From Aquanectria penicillioides (Eukaryota > Ascomycota > Sordariomycetes > Hypocreales > Nectriaceae), in contig PYIU01000001.1 of NCBI GenBank assembly GCA_003415625.1, forward strand, positions 3,038,746-3,102,745: a stretch of 64,000 nt of DNA, given 5' to 3'. Positions 1 through 10,458 of this stretch are shown here, one piece after another (within the stretch, counting starts at the first letter, position 1; every line of letters begins with the position of its first letter). Below the pieces are notes generated by a model that did not search any database, was not told where the DNA came from, and saw only the letters and a list, made by a program, of their open reading frames with translations. The translations under genes were made by a program, and so were the position numbers.

Positions 1-320
1 CTGATCATTGACCTTCGAGATGACGACTGTTGAAATGCCGGCCTTCTGAGCCTCGGCTTGGAGCTTTTCAACACCAGCTTCCAAAACCTCTCTGCGGCGT
101 CCGGTGATGATTATTTTAGCGGCTCCGGCCTGTATAAAATGAGTCGCAATGTTGAAACAAGATCGGTTCCGCCACCGGTGACGAGAACAGTCTTCCTAGC
201 CTGATTCAGCTCAGGGCGAGATTACTGAATGGCAGGATACGCCTCTCGATGGATTACATTTGTCAAGTCTGTTGTATTTTGATTGATCAATAGCTGAATG
301 AAGTCGGAGTAGAAAGCCAT
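1..320 (-). pseudogene. Short-chain dehydrogenase/reductase, N-terminal relic
   Basis: Reading leftward from an ATG at 320, the translation opens MAFYSDFIQLL and reaches an SDR cofactor-binding start (KTVLVTGGGT, then an IQAGAAKIIITGRR stretch after a frame change). It continues to the window edge with alternating charged and hydrophobic Rossmann sequence. A TAA stop lies in frame just before the nucleotide-binding strand, and the frame shifts by one base directly after the GGGT turn. The Rossmann fold identity is clear; substrate is unknown. The rest of the gene lies outside the window, so the catalytic Tyr-Lys cannot be assessed. Because of the stop plus the shift it is most likely a decayed gene, although the shift alone could be a missing base in the assembly. 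Confidence 0.7.
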
Positions 321-825
321 GGTTGAAATCCGGAAGTTATCAAGCTGAGAACTTGGTGCTTGGTATTATTGTGAATAAAAGGTGAGGATGAGCGAAGAGC
401 CCAACGGTTTCCCCGGGTCCATTATAGTCATCTGTAAGAGCATTGATGTCCATGGTGGAGGCGTGGATTTGAAAATTCCCGATAAACGGTTGACTGCAGC
501 GCTTCAGAGATAACAGGCCAGTTTGCTTTGCTTGAGGAACGAAAGTCTCTGGGGAAAACCTCAACCAACACACACCCATTCAAGCACTTACCACAAACCT
601 GGTCAACTTGCGCAACTTGCGGAACCCGTTGCCAGAATAGTGTCGGCGCCCACCATCATCCTCAGAAGGATGGGTCGTCTGCGGAGCGCTAACTTGAACA
701 GAAACCCCGGTCAGTCTCTTGGCAGGGGAGGATCGAGTCAAGAGCCCAATTCTATTGGATAGCCGCCTGACCGCACGCCAACATCAGGCACGCTCCAAAT
801 TGGTAGCGGGATCCACAACAACAAC
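321..825. other. Intergenic, no feature recognised
   Basis: Two overlapping open frames of 79 codons on opposite strands cover 340-762, but neither shows a domain, signal peptide or intron structure. They are treated as chance frames. Nothing else is supported here. Confidence 0.5.
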
Positions 826-896
826 TGTTGAAATGGCATAATGCGTTAATTGCTCTGCACTGTAGGAGCGTTCCACTTTTGCTAGTATTATTAACA
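826..896 (-). repeat. 71-bp LTR-like repeat (mini-LTR family B)
   Basis: The block starts TGTTGAAATGGC and ends TTATTAACA, so it has TG...CA ends on both strands. Its reverse complement recurs at 4471-4792, where the copy is interrupted by a MITE and flanked by a 5-bp duplication. No coding sequence adjoins it, and no matching target duplication is visible at this copy (flanks ACAAC and AATCA). The best reading is a solo LTR of a very small LTR element. Confidence 0.6.
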
Positions 897-983
897 AATC
901 AACAAGATTTGATCCACCCCTCGATTGACGGAAGTCACCGTGATTGAATGTGCCTGCCCGTATCGAACAAACTTATTGGCCAT

Positions 984-1069
984 GTAATACGGAAAATTGG
1001 AGGTAACCATTAACTGCTACGCCAAAAGGTCTACCTGTGCCACGGTCAAGAGTAACATAGGATATCAAA
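984..1069 (+). repeat. Dispersed repeat, partial copy of the 15.1-kb LTR-like insert
   Basis: About 82 bases from TACGGAAAATTGGAGG to AGAGTAACATAGGATAT match 15079-15160 with only a few substitutions. At 15 kb the same sequence forms the first three quarters of a TG...CA insertion into a transposase gene. This copy is truncated at both ends. Confidence 0.7.
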
Positions 1070-1363
1070 GTCGAATCACCGTGCCTGCCTCAAAAATAGC
1101 CCCACATCTCTCACTAGGCTAGGAACAACTCCATGTTTACAAAATAAGACTGTTGGCTTCAAGATCCGGCAGGGAGCCAACAACCCACAGCAGTACAATT
1201 TCGACCTCGGCGGTTGACAAGGGGATTCTAGCTCGCCATAGTCAACAATAACGAAATTGGTAGATCACCATCAGAGCTTATCCTAACTAGGTTCCCTCAA
1301 TCTCCAACAAACAAGCATCAAGGCACCCCAATATCTAGACAAGATCTCGTCATTTGCGCTAGT

Positions 1364-1461
1364 CTATTGAACCCTAGCACCTCAGCAAAAACTGGAGGTA
1401 CCCCCTTGTTTCGGCAAGGGGGTACCTCCAGTTTTTGCTGAGGTGCTATGGTTCAATATAG
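1364..1461. repeat. Head-to-head palindrome of two TRIM LTR ends
   Basis: Two arms of about 45 bases are exact or nearly exact reverse complements. The left arm runs from CTATTGAACC and the right arm ends GGTTCAATATAG, separated by a short centre (TTTCGG). Each arm is the 3' half of the miniature LTR seen complete at 10378-10458 and 31665-31750. As RNA or single-stranded DNA this would form a long perfect hairpin. Confidence 0.85.
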
Positions 1462-2214
1462 TCCGTTCACTGCCCTAAAGCACCGCGATTGCTCATCTTT
1501 TCGCACCTGCTTGCGCTTACGCTCTGCAATTTTGCATCCAATCAACCAAAACGGGTGACAAGCAATGTCGCACCACGTCAGCCTTATCCCACCACCACCT
1601 GACCAACGGTACACAATCTGAAACCAGTATTCTGTACCTACTTTCTCTTCATCTTGGGTATCTCCATTTCTGACCATCTTCTTGCATGTGTCATATGGGG
1701 CTCTTCACGCGCCTTGATCCGACGATGGGAGTCGCAACGATACCTTGCTCTAGTCCGAACAGCCCTAGTTGCATTTGAAGAGAAAATGAACTACAGAGCT
1801 GTTATTGAATCAACATTTATTGCTCAAGTAATATCCGGAATCATCCTCTCCTTATTTTTTAGGACCTAGTTTCGTGCATTGCATACATGAATGTGTAGTT
1901 ATGGATGATGCAACATGACGAACCTCGCAAGAACCCGATAGGTCCTGGAGCGCATGGACCCCAGACAGCTGGAATGCGTCCAGCCTGTATAGATTTCGCA
2001 TGGGATGTGAACTTTGGTAGAATGAAGCGACATCGAAAGGTTGGCGCAACATAATGCGGGGCATTGCTTACCTGTGGATCTCCCTAGGGTGTCAGCTTAC
2101 GCGCTCAGCCGTAATACAATGATCGTTGTTCTTTTATTTAAACTGGGCTTGCTAATTCCACAAGTCTTCTTTGCACTCCTCTAACTTCATCTTGCATCGC
2201 TTAGAGAAGTGAAG

Positions 2215-3502
2215 ATGTCGTTCCTAAATAAATTCAAGAGCCAGTTTGATGAGCTCAACCTTGGTGAGCGGTTGCAGCAGCAAGCACCTCCTGCTAGTGA
2301 GTAGCAATGTCGAAAAATTGCGCTTGCGACAAACTCAAGAATTCTTAGCCACTGGATCTACCAACAACCAACACTACTCCTCACCACCACCACCACCATC
2401 ATATGGCTATAGTCACCATCCTCCAGGAAACGGAAATGCCCAGTACCAAAATCAGTATCCTCCTGCGGAAGGTGTTCATTATCAAACCCAGCAGAACAAC
2501 AAATGGCCCCCAAGCAATCAGGCACAAAACGAGTATGCGTATCAAGGTTATGGACAACAGCCCGGTGTAAGCGCTGCACATACTGGTAGTCCATTTGTCC
2601 CTCCATCTCCTGCCCCCCCGCAGCGTATGACGCCACATCGCAGGTATCTAGTGCCCCGGGTCCTATTCCACCGCGGTGGATTCCGTACTGGTCTGAACAT
2701 GATCGACGTTGGTATTACGTCGAAACAACTGGGAGAAGTTGCTGGGAAGCCCCAACCAATATTCCGCCCCTGCCAGCGATGCCTAGCTACCCCGGAAACA
2801 CTAATCAACAAGGTTATGCATCTCAAGGAGTTCAGGGCCGTGGTGAAGCAAATTCTGGATTGCCACTGCCAGGTACAGATGAGGAAAAGAAGAAGTCTTC
2901 CTCCCAGACCATGTTCGCCGCAGCCGGTGGATTTGTTGCAGGTGGTGTAGCAGGATACTTCATTCACGACACTCTTGGTGAGTCTCACAAGCCACAACAT
3001 GCTCATTGTCTCGTTAGCTGATTGTGTTTCCCCACCAGATAAGCGCAAGAAAAAGAAGCGCCACGGCCGTGAGGCAGCTGACTTTAGCGATTTTGCATCC
3101 TATCCTTCAAGGGACATAGACATGACGTGCAATATCTGCGATCAGACTGTCGACGGGCCTTACGCACATTGCTCAAAGTGTGATCACGGGGACTACGATA
3201 TATGCCGCGGTTGTCTTGCCCAGGGCGCCTCCTGCGAAGGTCATGGAAAGCATTTGCTTGTCAAGGTGTATCCGAAATATACGTGCAATTTCTGCGAGTA
3301 TCTTATTCAGGGTGACTTTTACCATTGCGCAATATGCGACGATGGTGATTGGGATCTATGTCAGAACTGTTTGGATCGAGGCAGGACATGCGATGCCGAC
3401 GGCGGTCATCAAATGCTGAAATTATATATTCCAACTCCCAAGTTGAGCTCTGGTAAGCACTCTGGAAATGGAAACTCCAGCTCCAGTAGTGATTCAGATT
3501 AG
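2215..3502 (+). CDS. WW-domain plus tandem ZZ zinc-finger protein (one apparent frameshift)
   Basis: Three exons are read: 2215-2296, 2349-2977 and 3039-3502, with GT-AG introns of 52 and 61 nt. The N-terminus (MSFLNKFKSQF) leads into a Pro/Gln/Tyr/Asn-rich segment, then a WW domain (PPRWIPYW to CWEAP, with both signature tryptophans and the final proline). A glycine-rich hydrophobic stretch (AAAGGFVAGGVAGYF) follows, then two ZZ-type zinc fingers (C-x2-C pairs with CDHGDYDIC and CDDGDWDLC cores) and a Ser/Asp tail. ZZ and WW domains bind peptides or proteins, so a scaffold or ubiquitin/autophagy-related role is possible but only inferred. The frame breaks inside exon 2 at a run of seven C (2613-2619); one more C would join the Pro-rich and WW frames. 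The start is the first ATG giving an in-frame exon 1. Confidence 0.72.
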
Positions 3503-4162
3503 TATGTTAGCAGGAATAGTGAGTGGGATTCAGCGCAACGAGTAGATGGAATTCTCCATGATCACAGATAAAACAAATTGATGCCATTGTTTGATCTCAC
3601 GCCAATATCAGTTTGGCGAGGGTTATGACCGTTCTAGAAGCTTTGAGGAGGAAATTTCATGTCATTAGGTGCATCAACGTCGTTTGGACGTCTTTTGCCG
3701 AAAGAGGCCTGGGCTCTAGTGTCAAGCACAGCAACACAAATCGCGTAGGCGGCGTTGGCGTTTCATCTAGGGCTTGTGAAATTCCCTTGTTACCAGGAGC
3801 TATATTACAGGCATTTCAGGCGTGAGTTGAGGAGAAGGAGACTATTCGCACATCCATTTACTGGATCATTTGTCGCCCTTTTTACATATTGACGGAGAAA
3901 TTCTGTGTTGAATGCGTATGAGATTCTATGTGGTATAGCACCGAGCAAGGCCCAAAGAAATCTTAGAAATAAGGCACGAAAGAGTTTTTGGCAAGGTAGG
4001 GGGGGCCTTATCGTCGAACCTGATTTGCCAATTCCTCAATGTAGCAAATACTCACACTTCAAATTGCTGCACAAGTCTCAGCCCAGTTCGCCTCGTCACG
4101 TGCATTAGCATTGTGTCCAATAGGTCATAGAGAAGCTCGCTACGCTGGGTCTTGGTGATAGG
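3503..4162. other. Intergenic, nothing recognised
   Basis: Two frames of about 70 codons (3613-3825 and 3905-4108) show no domain or codon pattern. The region separates the WW/ZZ gene from the fold-back element. Confidence 0.45.
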
Positions 4163-4712
4163 GTCACGCTACAGTCATCGTAACCAGTCCCGACTACGAC
4201 GCCTAAGCTAAAAAGGGGGGAAAATGGTGTTATCAGGTCGTGTATGTGTTATAATGATATTACTATGGATGAGGGGTTAAAAGCATGTACTAAGACCTGC
4301 CTGAGGGATTTATCCCCACCTTATCCACACACACACCAGGAATAAGAATCTGGGTTCATGACAGGTGTCCCTTGGTGGATTATACTGTGTCTCGTGTGCC
4401 TAGTATTTCAGGTGTGGAACCGGACTTCGGTGAATGCCGGTGCCGACATTCCGTTCCTTCCAACACTTACTGTTAATAATACTACTAGGGGATCTCTAAG
4501 TCGCGAATCTGTCATGGGGGAAGGGTCGGTTTAGAGATCCTGTTGGAAGGAACGGGGTGTCGGCACTGGCATTCACCGAAGTCCGGTTCCACACCTGAAA
4601 TACTAGGCACACGAGACACAGTATGATCCACCAAGGGACACCCCTTTTTCCCCTTTCTAGCTGAGACAACATAATCAAGACTGGTTGCGATGACTGTGGC
4701 GTGACCCTATCA
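4163..4712. repeat. Fold-back element with long inverted arms
   Basis: The left arm (4163-4227 plus 4364-4466) and right arm (4540-4712) are inverted repeats. GTGATAGGGTCACGC at the left outer end matches GTGACCCTATCAC at the right, and about 104 bases around ACCGGACTTCGGTGAATGCC pair with the right arm. The left arm is split by an LTR-like insertion at 4228-4363. The loop holds the start of mini-LTR B and MITE sequence. No transposase is encoded, so it is a non-autonomous fold-back or MITE-type element. Confidence 0.7.
4228..4363 (+). repeat. Solo LTR of the old Copia family (copy 2)
   Basis: The block runs from TGTTATCAGGTCG to GGGTTCATGACA. It matches, in opposite orientation, 18541-18673, where the same LTR is followed by a primer-binding site and decayed gag. 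It interrupts the left arm of the fold-back element, since the arm pairs with 4540-4712 only if this block is removed. No clean 5-bp duplication remains. Confidence 0.7.
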
Positions 4713-4792
4713 CTAAGAGATCCCCCCCAGTAGTAGCAAAAGTGGAACGCTCCGACAGTGCTGAGCAATTAACGCATTATGCCATTTCAACA
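4471..4792 (-). repeat. Mini-LTR family B, second copy, interrupted, with TSD
   Basis: The sequence TGTTAATAATAC...CCATTTCAACA is the reverse complement of 826-896 once the insert at 4485-4732 is removed. It is flanked by the direct repeat CTTAC (4466-4470 and 4793-4797), the 5-bp duplication expected of LTR integration. Confidence 0.72.
4485..4732. mobile_element. MITE-like insertion, relative of the 53.4-kb MITE
   Basis: The left end CTAGGGGATCTCTAAG and right end GAGATCCCCCCCAG are inverted and flanked by TA. They match the ends of the clear MITE at 53429-53750 (CTAGGGGGGATCTC). The uninterrupted copy at 826-896 acts as the empty site. The interior contains the right arm of the fold-back element, so this is a rearranged or composite insertion. 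Confidence 0.55.
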
Positions 4793-4797
4793 CTTAC

Positions 4798-6216
4798 ATA
4801 ACCCAGAGAGCGATTGGGTGTGGGTTGGTGGTTAAGATGTGTAATCCAGATCAGGCTGTGCGATTATTTCCCGCTGCCGAAACGTTTGTTCCTATCAAAC
4901 TTGAATTTTCTTTATCTTTTTCACACCTTTGAGAACTTTTATTGCAATCTTTACTTGATGATATCGGTAAGATGGACAAAGCAGTAGACAGCTTCCAGTG
5001 ATTGAGAACAGCCTACAGATCAGTTGGGGAATTCTAGAGGATGGGAAAGGCCAAATGGGTAGCAGCCATCCTGCTCAGTTCTCTTCCGACTCTTGCGGGC
5101 GTTTTGGTCGGATCCGGATGGTTCGGCTACCTCTACTTTTGTGTCTGCCCGAGTGTCGCCAAACGGTACACTTTGCCAGTCGTGTGCAATAGCAAAAAAC
5201 TTGCTTGCCTTATCTCTTTAGTTATAATTAAGCACTTAGTATCCTTTGTATATCCCGGAGCATTTAACAACCGCCAGTGTGTCTCCCGTATTGAATCGTA
5301 GCACAATATTGTAGCCTAGTTAGCGGGACCAACGAGACAAATCTCACACTCAAGTAATAAGGCGCCACAGCGTGGTCCGTGCCAGAGCCCGTTTAACACA
5401 AGACGCAGATGACAAATTTTTGGACAACCTCGGGAACAGGCGACGCAGAGAGAGAGAGAGCGTCATTATTTTCACGTATCGATGGAATGAATGATGAATT
5501 GATTGATCGTATCCGATACCATTTTGGCCATTTTCGGAATTGCAACAATGCCCAGAGTGTTGTGCATCATTGATCCAAGTGGCTCGTTCATAATTAGCTC
5601 GCATGAGCTCTGCCGGCATCTCGCAAATTTCAGGAGCAGCGCTAATATAAGGCACAACAAGCCTGCCGCAGAATGTACCCTTCCTTCGCTGGATTTCTGA
5701 CAACGTCAAACAGAGAATTTCAATCAATTTTTTCAAGTGACGTTTTTGGTCTTTCAGTGCAGTGCCCCGTACTCCAGCTTCGACAGACTCCGACAGCGTC
5801 CTTGTATATTCATGGAGCGTCCCCCTCAATCGCGCGCTCCCTGTTGCATTCCAATGCGTGCTAGCTTTGATTGTGATGTTCCAACTTCCATGGCTCCCCC
5901 AAGGACGTACGAGGTAGGATTTCCGAGGGCGATTCGCGATGATGGGATTGGGTGGCCCCGTTACCAAGGGGCTTGCTGACAAGGGAGCAAGGGTTAGAAT
6001 ATGGAGGATTGAATGTGGAAATATCCGATGTGAAGGGCTAGACAGTGTAGTGTGCTGCTGTGCAATCCTTCGGCCCCACCAGGCGGCTATAGCTCGTGTT
6101 GAGAATATTATTCTAGAAGTGATTATAACCGACCAGAGTTGCCGCGGCCGTTCCCAAATAACTGCGTGCAGTCGACAATTTCATTCTTGCAAGCCCCAGA
6201 CGCTCGAGCCACTGCC
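4798..6216. other. Intergenic/uncertain, one weak open frame
   Basis: A rightward frame at 5041-5301 starts with a hydrophobic segment (KWVAAILLSSLPTLAG) but has no recognisable family and no supporting splice structure. A longer leftward frame lies at 5350-5982 and is listed separately. The last few hundred bases would serve as the acyltransferase promoter. Confidence 0.4.
5350..5982 (-). CDS. Hypothetical protein, doubtful
   Basis: A single uninterrupted frame of 210 codons on the minus strand, divergent from the acyltransferase gene 235 bases away. It has no domain, signal peptide or membrane segment that I recognise, and it overlaps shorter frames on the other strand with equally plausible composition. 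Length is the only support. Confidence 0.22.
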   Translation of the reverse strand: MSASPLVTGPPNPIIANRPRKSYLVRPWGSHGSWNITIKASTHWNATGSARLRGTLHEYTRTLSESVEAGVRGTALKDQKRHLKKLIEILCLTLSEIQRRKGTFCGRLVVPYISAAPEICEMPAELMRANYERATWINDAQHSGHCCNSENGQNGIGYDQSIHHSFHRYVKIMTLSLSLRRLFPRLSKNLSSASCVKRALARTTLWRLIT

Positions 6217-7526
6217 ATGGACCGCACAACATGGCTTGACGGCCTTCGTGGCATAGCAGCAGCCATCGTGGCGACAGATCACTACTTCATGGGTGGTGTC
6301 TTGGACGCTGCCTTTAGATCGTATTGGGCTGACCCGCCCGAGGAAAATCGGAGGCTCATTCAGCTGCCCCCCATCCGTCTTCTTTTCGCCGCCCATGCAA
6401 TGGTACCGCTATTTTTGGTCATCTCCGGCTACGCCATCTCCATTACGCTTCTTCGTCTGCGAAATACTAACAGTGTCGAATTTTTGCGCCGCCTCTCTTC
6501 AGCCGTCACTCGCCGCGTCTTGCGCATCTATCTGCCCGTCTTTTACATTGCCGCCATTTCACAACTATTGTTCTTTTGCAATCTCTATCAGTGGGATTTT
6601 GGTGATGAGGTAGTTTGGGGCCGGAAACCTGGGACTGCGCCTTGGCTCCACATCACGTATGTCTTCCGCTACATGCTTGACAACTTGAACATTATTTCAT
6701 TCCAAGGCAACGGGGCCTCAACGGCCAACTCTGGACCATGGCGCTTGAGTTCCGTGGCTCCTGTATTGTCTACCTCGTTATCTTGGGTCTGGCATTCTGG
6801 AGGCCACTACTTCGACGGTTGGCACTTGGAGTATTGATGGCGTATTGGTTCTATTTTGGGGCATGGGATATTTTTGGCTTCCTGGCGGGTCTTTATCTGG
6901 CTGAAACGCATGTCTTGGCCGAGTCGGGGGCCGCTAACGACGAACCAAAGCTACCCCATTACTCCCGGCTGTGTCTAGGGACAAAGGCACGATGGATCAA
7001 CCTTGCCGCCATCCAAACTTATTTTTGCTTCATCTTCGGAATTTGGCTCGTCTGTCTCAGTGACGATGGATTTCTCCCACCTGGATACCAATTCCTGAAA
7101 CTTGTGGAATCCTCGCGCTGGGAGAATGACTGGGCAGTTCTCAGTAAATGCTGGAAGACAACTGGCTCAGTACTCGTTGTGTACGCAATCAGCCAGTCGA
7201 ATTACCTCCAGAGCCCACTGGATTCTGCGCCTATCCAATACCTCGGCAAGGTCTCATTCTCGCTATACTTGGTGCATCAATCCATCTACCACCTCGCCCG
7301 TGACCCAGTGAGGGATTCATTGTGGTACATCGCCACTCGGGAATCGTACCCCGGGACACCAGAGGCGAGCAAGCACACGTTGCCATTTGCCTTTGCCTGG
7401 TTTCTAGGGTTTGTAGTCATGTCCGCGATAAATTTGTATGCTGCGCACTTGTATACTAAGTTCATTGACGAGCGATGCGTGCAGTTGGCAAAGAAATTTG
7501 ACAGATGGATAACCCAAGTGCCTTGA
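6217..7526 (+). CDS. Acyltransferase-3 family membrane protein (one apparent frameshift)
   Basis: The ATG at 6217 opens directly into the family signature (WLDGLRGIAA, then ATDHYF). Hydrophobic helices and the conserved EFRGSCIVYL block follow, consistent with multi-pass O-acyltransferases (Acyl_transf_3) that move acyl groups onto sugars, lipids or small molecules at a membrane. The later half carries a typical SFSLYLVHQSIYHL helix. The frame changes between about 6710 and 6738: adding one G to the GGGG run at 6712-6715 would give the family-typical LNGQLWTM lead into EFRGSC. Total coding length of about 435 codons suits the family. No intron is needed. It is either a recent pseudogene or an intact gene with a base-call error. 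The substrate is unknown. Confidence 0.75.
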
Positions 7527-8337
7527 TTAATGAGTCTTAAAATTATACATGTTTCAATTTCAAAATGAGAAGAAGGCAGAGGTTATCTGCACCAACTGTG
7601 ATTTTCTTGGTGCGAGAGTAGTTGACCGCGAGATGATGAGCAATTGGCGCAATTGCAACTACCCGGTGGGCTGAAAGCAGCAGCGGTCGCGAGCTCCCTA
7701 CACAACCTCTAACTTCGTCATTGCTGTATCCAACTTTTCCAACTTAACTCTGCCATAATTCCATCAATTGAAGCCCAATATTAAAGGCAGCTTATATCAC
7801 TTGAATTAATAGATATATCAATTTGATCAATTTTTATCTATTAGACCTAGCGCAATAGCATTGCAAAGGTAGCACCTAGCGACAGTGCCGAGACCTTAGT
7901 ACAGTAACTTTGACCGCCCCGATGTGAATTGATGCGCTGCCTTCCTCGCCATCTGAATAGCGATTAGGAGCCCTGTTGTGAGCAAACTCGCCGTAATTGG
8001 CCTCCTGTATCTGGCTCTCGCCTTTATTATCAACATCTTCATTAATTGATATCTTATATGGGTTAAAGAGATGTCGATTAGAAGCCTCAATCCGAGTGGT
8101 CTGAATGGTCTCAATTGAGGCTGTGTCAGAGTCACTATTTGAAGGCAAAAAAGGCAGCCTAATGGATGATAACGACCTAATAGATATAAAGTCTCCTGGG
8201 CTATTATCCCGGCTGCTGCTTCCCTGATCTTTGCTGCTGCTCGGCCTCGTGGAATAGAGGTAGATGGAGCATCTCTTTTCTGCTCTAGAGCTTCCTTTCG
8301 CAGGCCTTTGAATAGCTACTCTTGGCTACGCTTTTGC
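7527..8337. other. Transposon flank, no host gene
   Basis: A minus-strand frame at 7876-8148 is Ser/Asp/Glu-rich and lies just downstream of the pogo-like transposase in the same direction. It may be the eroded C-terminal tail of that protein. No terminal inverted repeat could be fixed here. The rest is AT-rich with no gene. Confidence 0.4.
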
Positions 8338-10203
8338 TTATTGAATGAATTCCTCTTCCCATTTCTTATGAGCTCGGTCCTGAACCTTCTGCCGTAACTC
8401 TTTCATTGTAAAGGCGCCATCACCAACCTGTAAACAGCGCCGTGTATGTGAGCGGTGAGCTTGTGAGGCGATTCTCTCTCCTTGCTTCTGGATCATCTCT
8501 GTTTGCGCTGACTGAGTCACAATAGGTAGGTCAAGACAAGCTTCAGCATGCGACATAACGTCTCTAGTCGGGCTGCTTAGAATATCAAGCTTTCGTCCCT
8601 TCTGAATAGCTGCAAGCTGCTGCTTGGCCTTCCTAGGTGTGGCAGCTAGCTTGTCTTGCTGTTCAGGAAACAGAGGTTCTTCTGCCTCTTGTGCTGCCTT
8701 GCGAAAGGATCCCAATACAGCTTCAGGTTTGAATTGCATCAATCCGGTCGTTGGAATCCTTCTATAATATGGAATCTATGAAATCCAGCTCGATGCATCT
8801 CATTCCATTGACATAGGAAGTCATATCGGCTGACCTGGATGCCGCCGGCTTTTATGAAGCTATTTAAAGTCGAACGCTGCTGCTGCTTGAGAGATGCGGG
8901 CAAACCGCTGAAAGGTGCCTCAGGCACTAAGCCCACTGAGGGTCTTGGGTGCCTGACCGGGTGCCACAGATAGAAATGAAACTATCCTTCTTCATACCTT
9001 TTAACTTGACCCTACTGTGACCGACAGTAACCTATTTTCGCATCATTGAGATGCTGATAGATAACAACATCAAGAGGTTGCAAAAACTGGCCTGCATAAG
9101 GAGGAAGGCGAAAAGGGATGATATCGAGGGTATAGCAATACCATATAAAATCAGGGTCTTCATAAGCAGAAAAACCGTCCATTAGAAGCATTCGATATAC
9201 CGGGTTTTCCTTTGTTCTTTTCTTAATTGAAGATCTCTGTATCCCTTGTCATATAGATATTATAACCAAACCACTGCTCGATTGAGCGGCCGTTGAAGCC
9301 CTTAGCAAGACGAAAAGAGTGATAATTAAAATGCCTTAGCCACTGCAAGGCTCGATGACTGTTATTCAAGCCGGATGATGTGTGTGTTAGGATAACCTCA
9401 TCATCAATATCAGCCATAGTATATTCCTCTAGAATCACCTTTGCCAATAAGATAAGGAAGGAAAGCATTGACATCCCATCAGCACTAATATCATCAATAG
9501 ATGTAAGTGACTCCATATTACCCGGCTGGAAAGCCACAGGCCTGATGTTTTTCTTTATCCGTGTTGAGAATAGCTTTAAGATGCTATCAATCCAGCCAAG
9601 TTGCAATGGGGTCTCGTCAAAATTCCAGAAATTGGCTGCCTTTATCGAGAGTTCCTTGAATACAGCTTCAAACTCGATAAATCAGTCCTCTAGATGAGGA
9701 AGATCAAGGTCTGCCGCAACCCTCATGACTTCCTTCACTTTTGGGACCTTGAATTGAAGCTCTGGATGCCGCTTTCGAAACCGGCGGACCAAAGCTTTCG
9801 AGATAGCTGACTTTGTGCCTCGAATACGGTGTTTCCGCAAGAAGCTAGCATAGTTACGGATACATGGTTCAGTCACAGCAAATGCAGTCTTTTCAACCTC
9901 ACGGATAAAAGCAATTAAAGCTCTCTCTTCGCTAGCCGTAAGAGCAGGAGGAAATCCTTCTCTATTAGCTGCAGAAGGAAGAGGCTTTTTAGCTTTCAAT
10001 AAAGCTATATATTTCTTAGTAGGGGCACAGCAGGGCGGTGCAAGACGGCACCCTCTTCGATCGTCAGGGTGCGAGGCGGTGTGGGGTTGGCCCGTGTTGT
10101 CTTTGTGACGTTCTGACCCGAAAGGTAGGCGCGGGCTGCACGCGTCGCAGCCTTGCTGGATTTGGCTGAAGATGTAGGCATATTGAAACCCGAAGTATAT
10201 CAA
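8338..10203 (-). pseudogene. Pogo/Fot-like DDE transposase, broken
   Basis: Reading leftward, the N-terminal part (about 10030-9682) has a helix-turn-helix region rich in Arg/Lys (ISKALVRRFRKRHPELQ). The catalytic part contains NFWNFDETPLQ (first Asp), MDGFSAYED (second Asp), then LPPYAGQFLQPLDVVIYQHL, the usual pogo/Fot order. A gypsy solo LTR at 8892-9045 splits the protein after QHL; removing it and one target repeat lets the frame continue into KQQQRSTLNSF. A further one-base shift at about 8745 and a stop near 9682 also break it. The terminal inverted repeats were not found, so the element limits are open. Confidence 0.8.
8892..9045 (+). repeat. Gypsy solo LTR with TSD TTGAG
   Basis: The block begins AGATGCGGGCAAACCGC and ends TTTTCGCATCA. 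It matches the 5' LTR at 19236-19396 (TGATGCGG...TTTCGCATCA) including the GGTGCCTCAGG core. TTGAG at 8887-8891 and 9046-9050 is the target duplication. The core forms a hairpin (TCAGGCAC...GTGCCTGA). Confidence 0.85.
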
Positions 10204-10377
10204 CGTGAATACAAAGTTTGATGCAATTTGGGCTTCAAATGGTGAAGTTGTGGATGAGTTATGTTAGCAAAGTTGGATACGGCAACGACGCAGTGACAGG
10301 TTTTGTCACTACTTCTCGGCGGAGAGGTGGGTGGGTTTATGCGTGCTAACTCAGCCCACCGGGGAAGGATCGTTCTG

Positions 10378-10458
10378 CATTGAACCATAGCACCTCAGCA
10401 AAAACTGGAGGTACCCCCTTGCCGAAACAAGTAGTACTTTAGGTTCTATACTTTAACA
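10378..10458 (-). repeat. Complete 81-bp solo LTR of the TRIM family
   Basis: On the minus strand it reads TGTTAAAGTATAGAACC ... GCTATGGTTCAATG. It aligns along its length with the paired LTRs at 31665-31750 and 32036-32118. The direct repeat TTCTG flanks it (10373-10377 and 10459-10463). No coding sequence is attached. Confidence 0.85.

Larger units (their letters stand above)
897..2214. other. Intergenic with two dispersed repeats
   Basis: Apart from the repeats at 984-1069 and 1364-1461 no gene is supported. Two 70-75 codon frames on opposite strands at 1453-1869 lack any recognisable domain. The last 150 bases before 2215 should contain the promoter and 5' UTR of the WW/ZZ gene. Confidence 0.5.

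Noticed and set aside
340..762. Two overlapping 79-codon frames on opposite strands
   Set aside because: No domain, no splice structure, and both fit chance in this composition.
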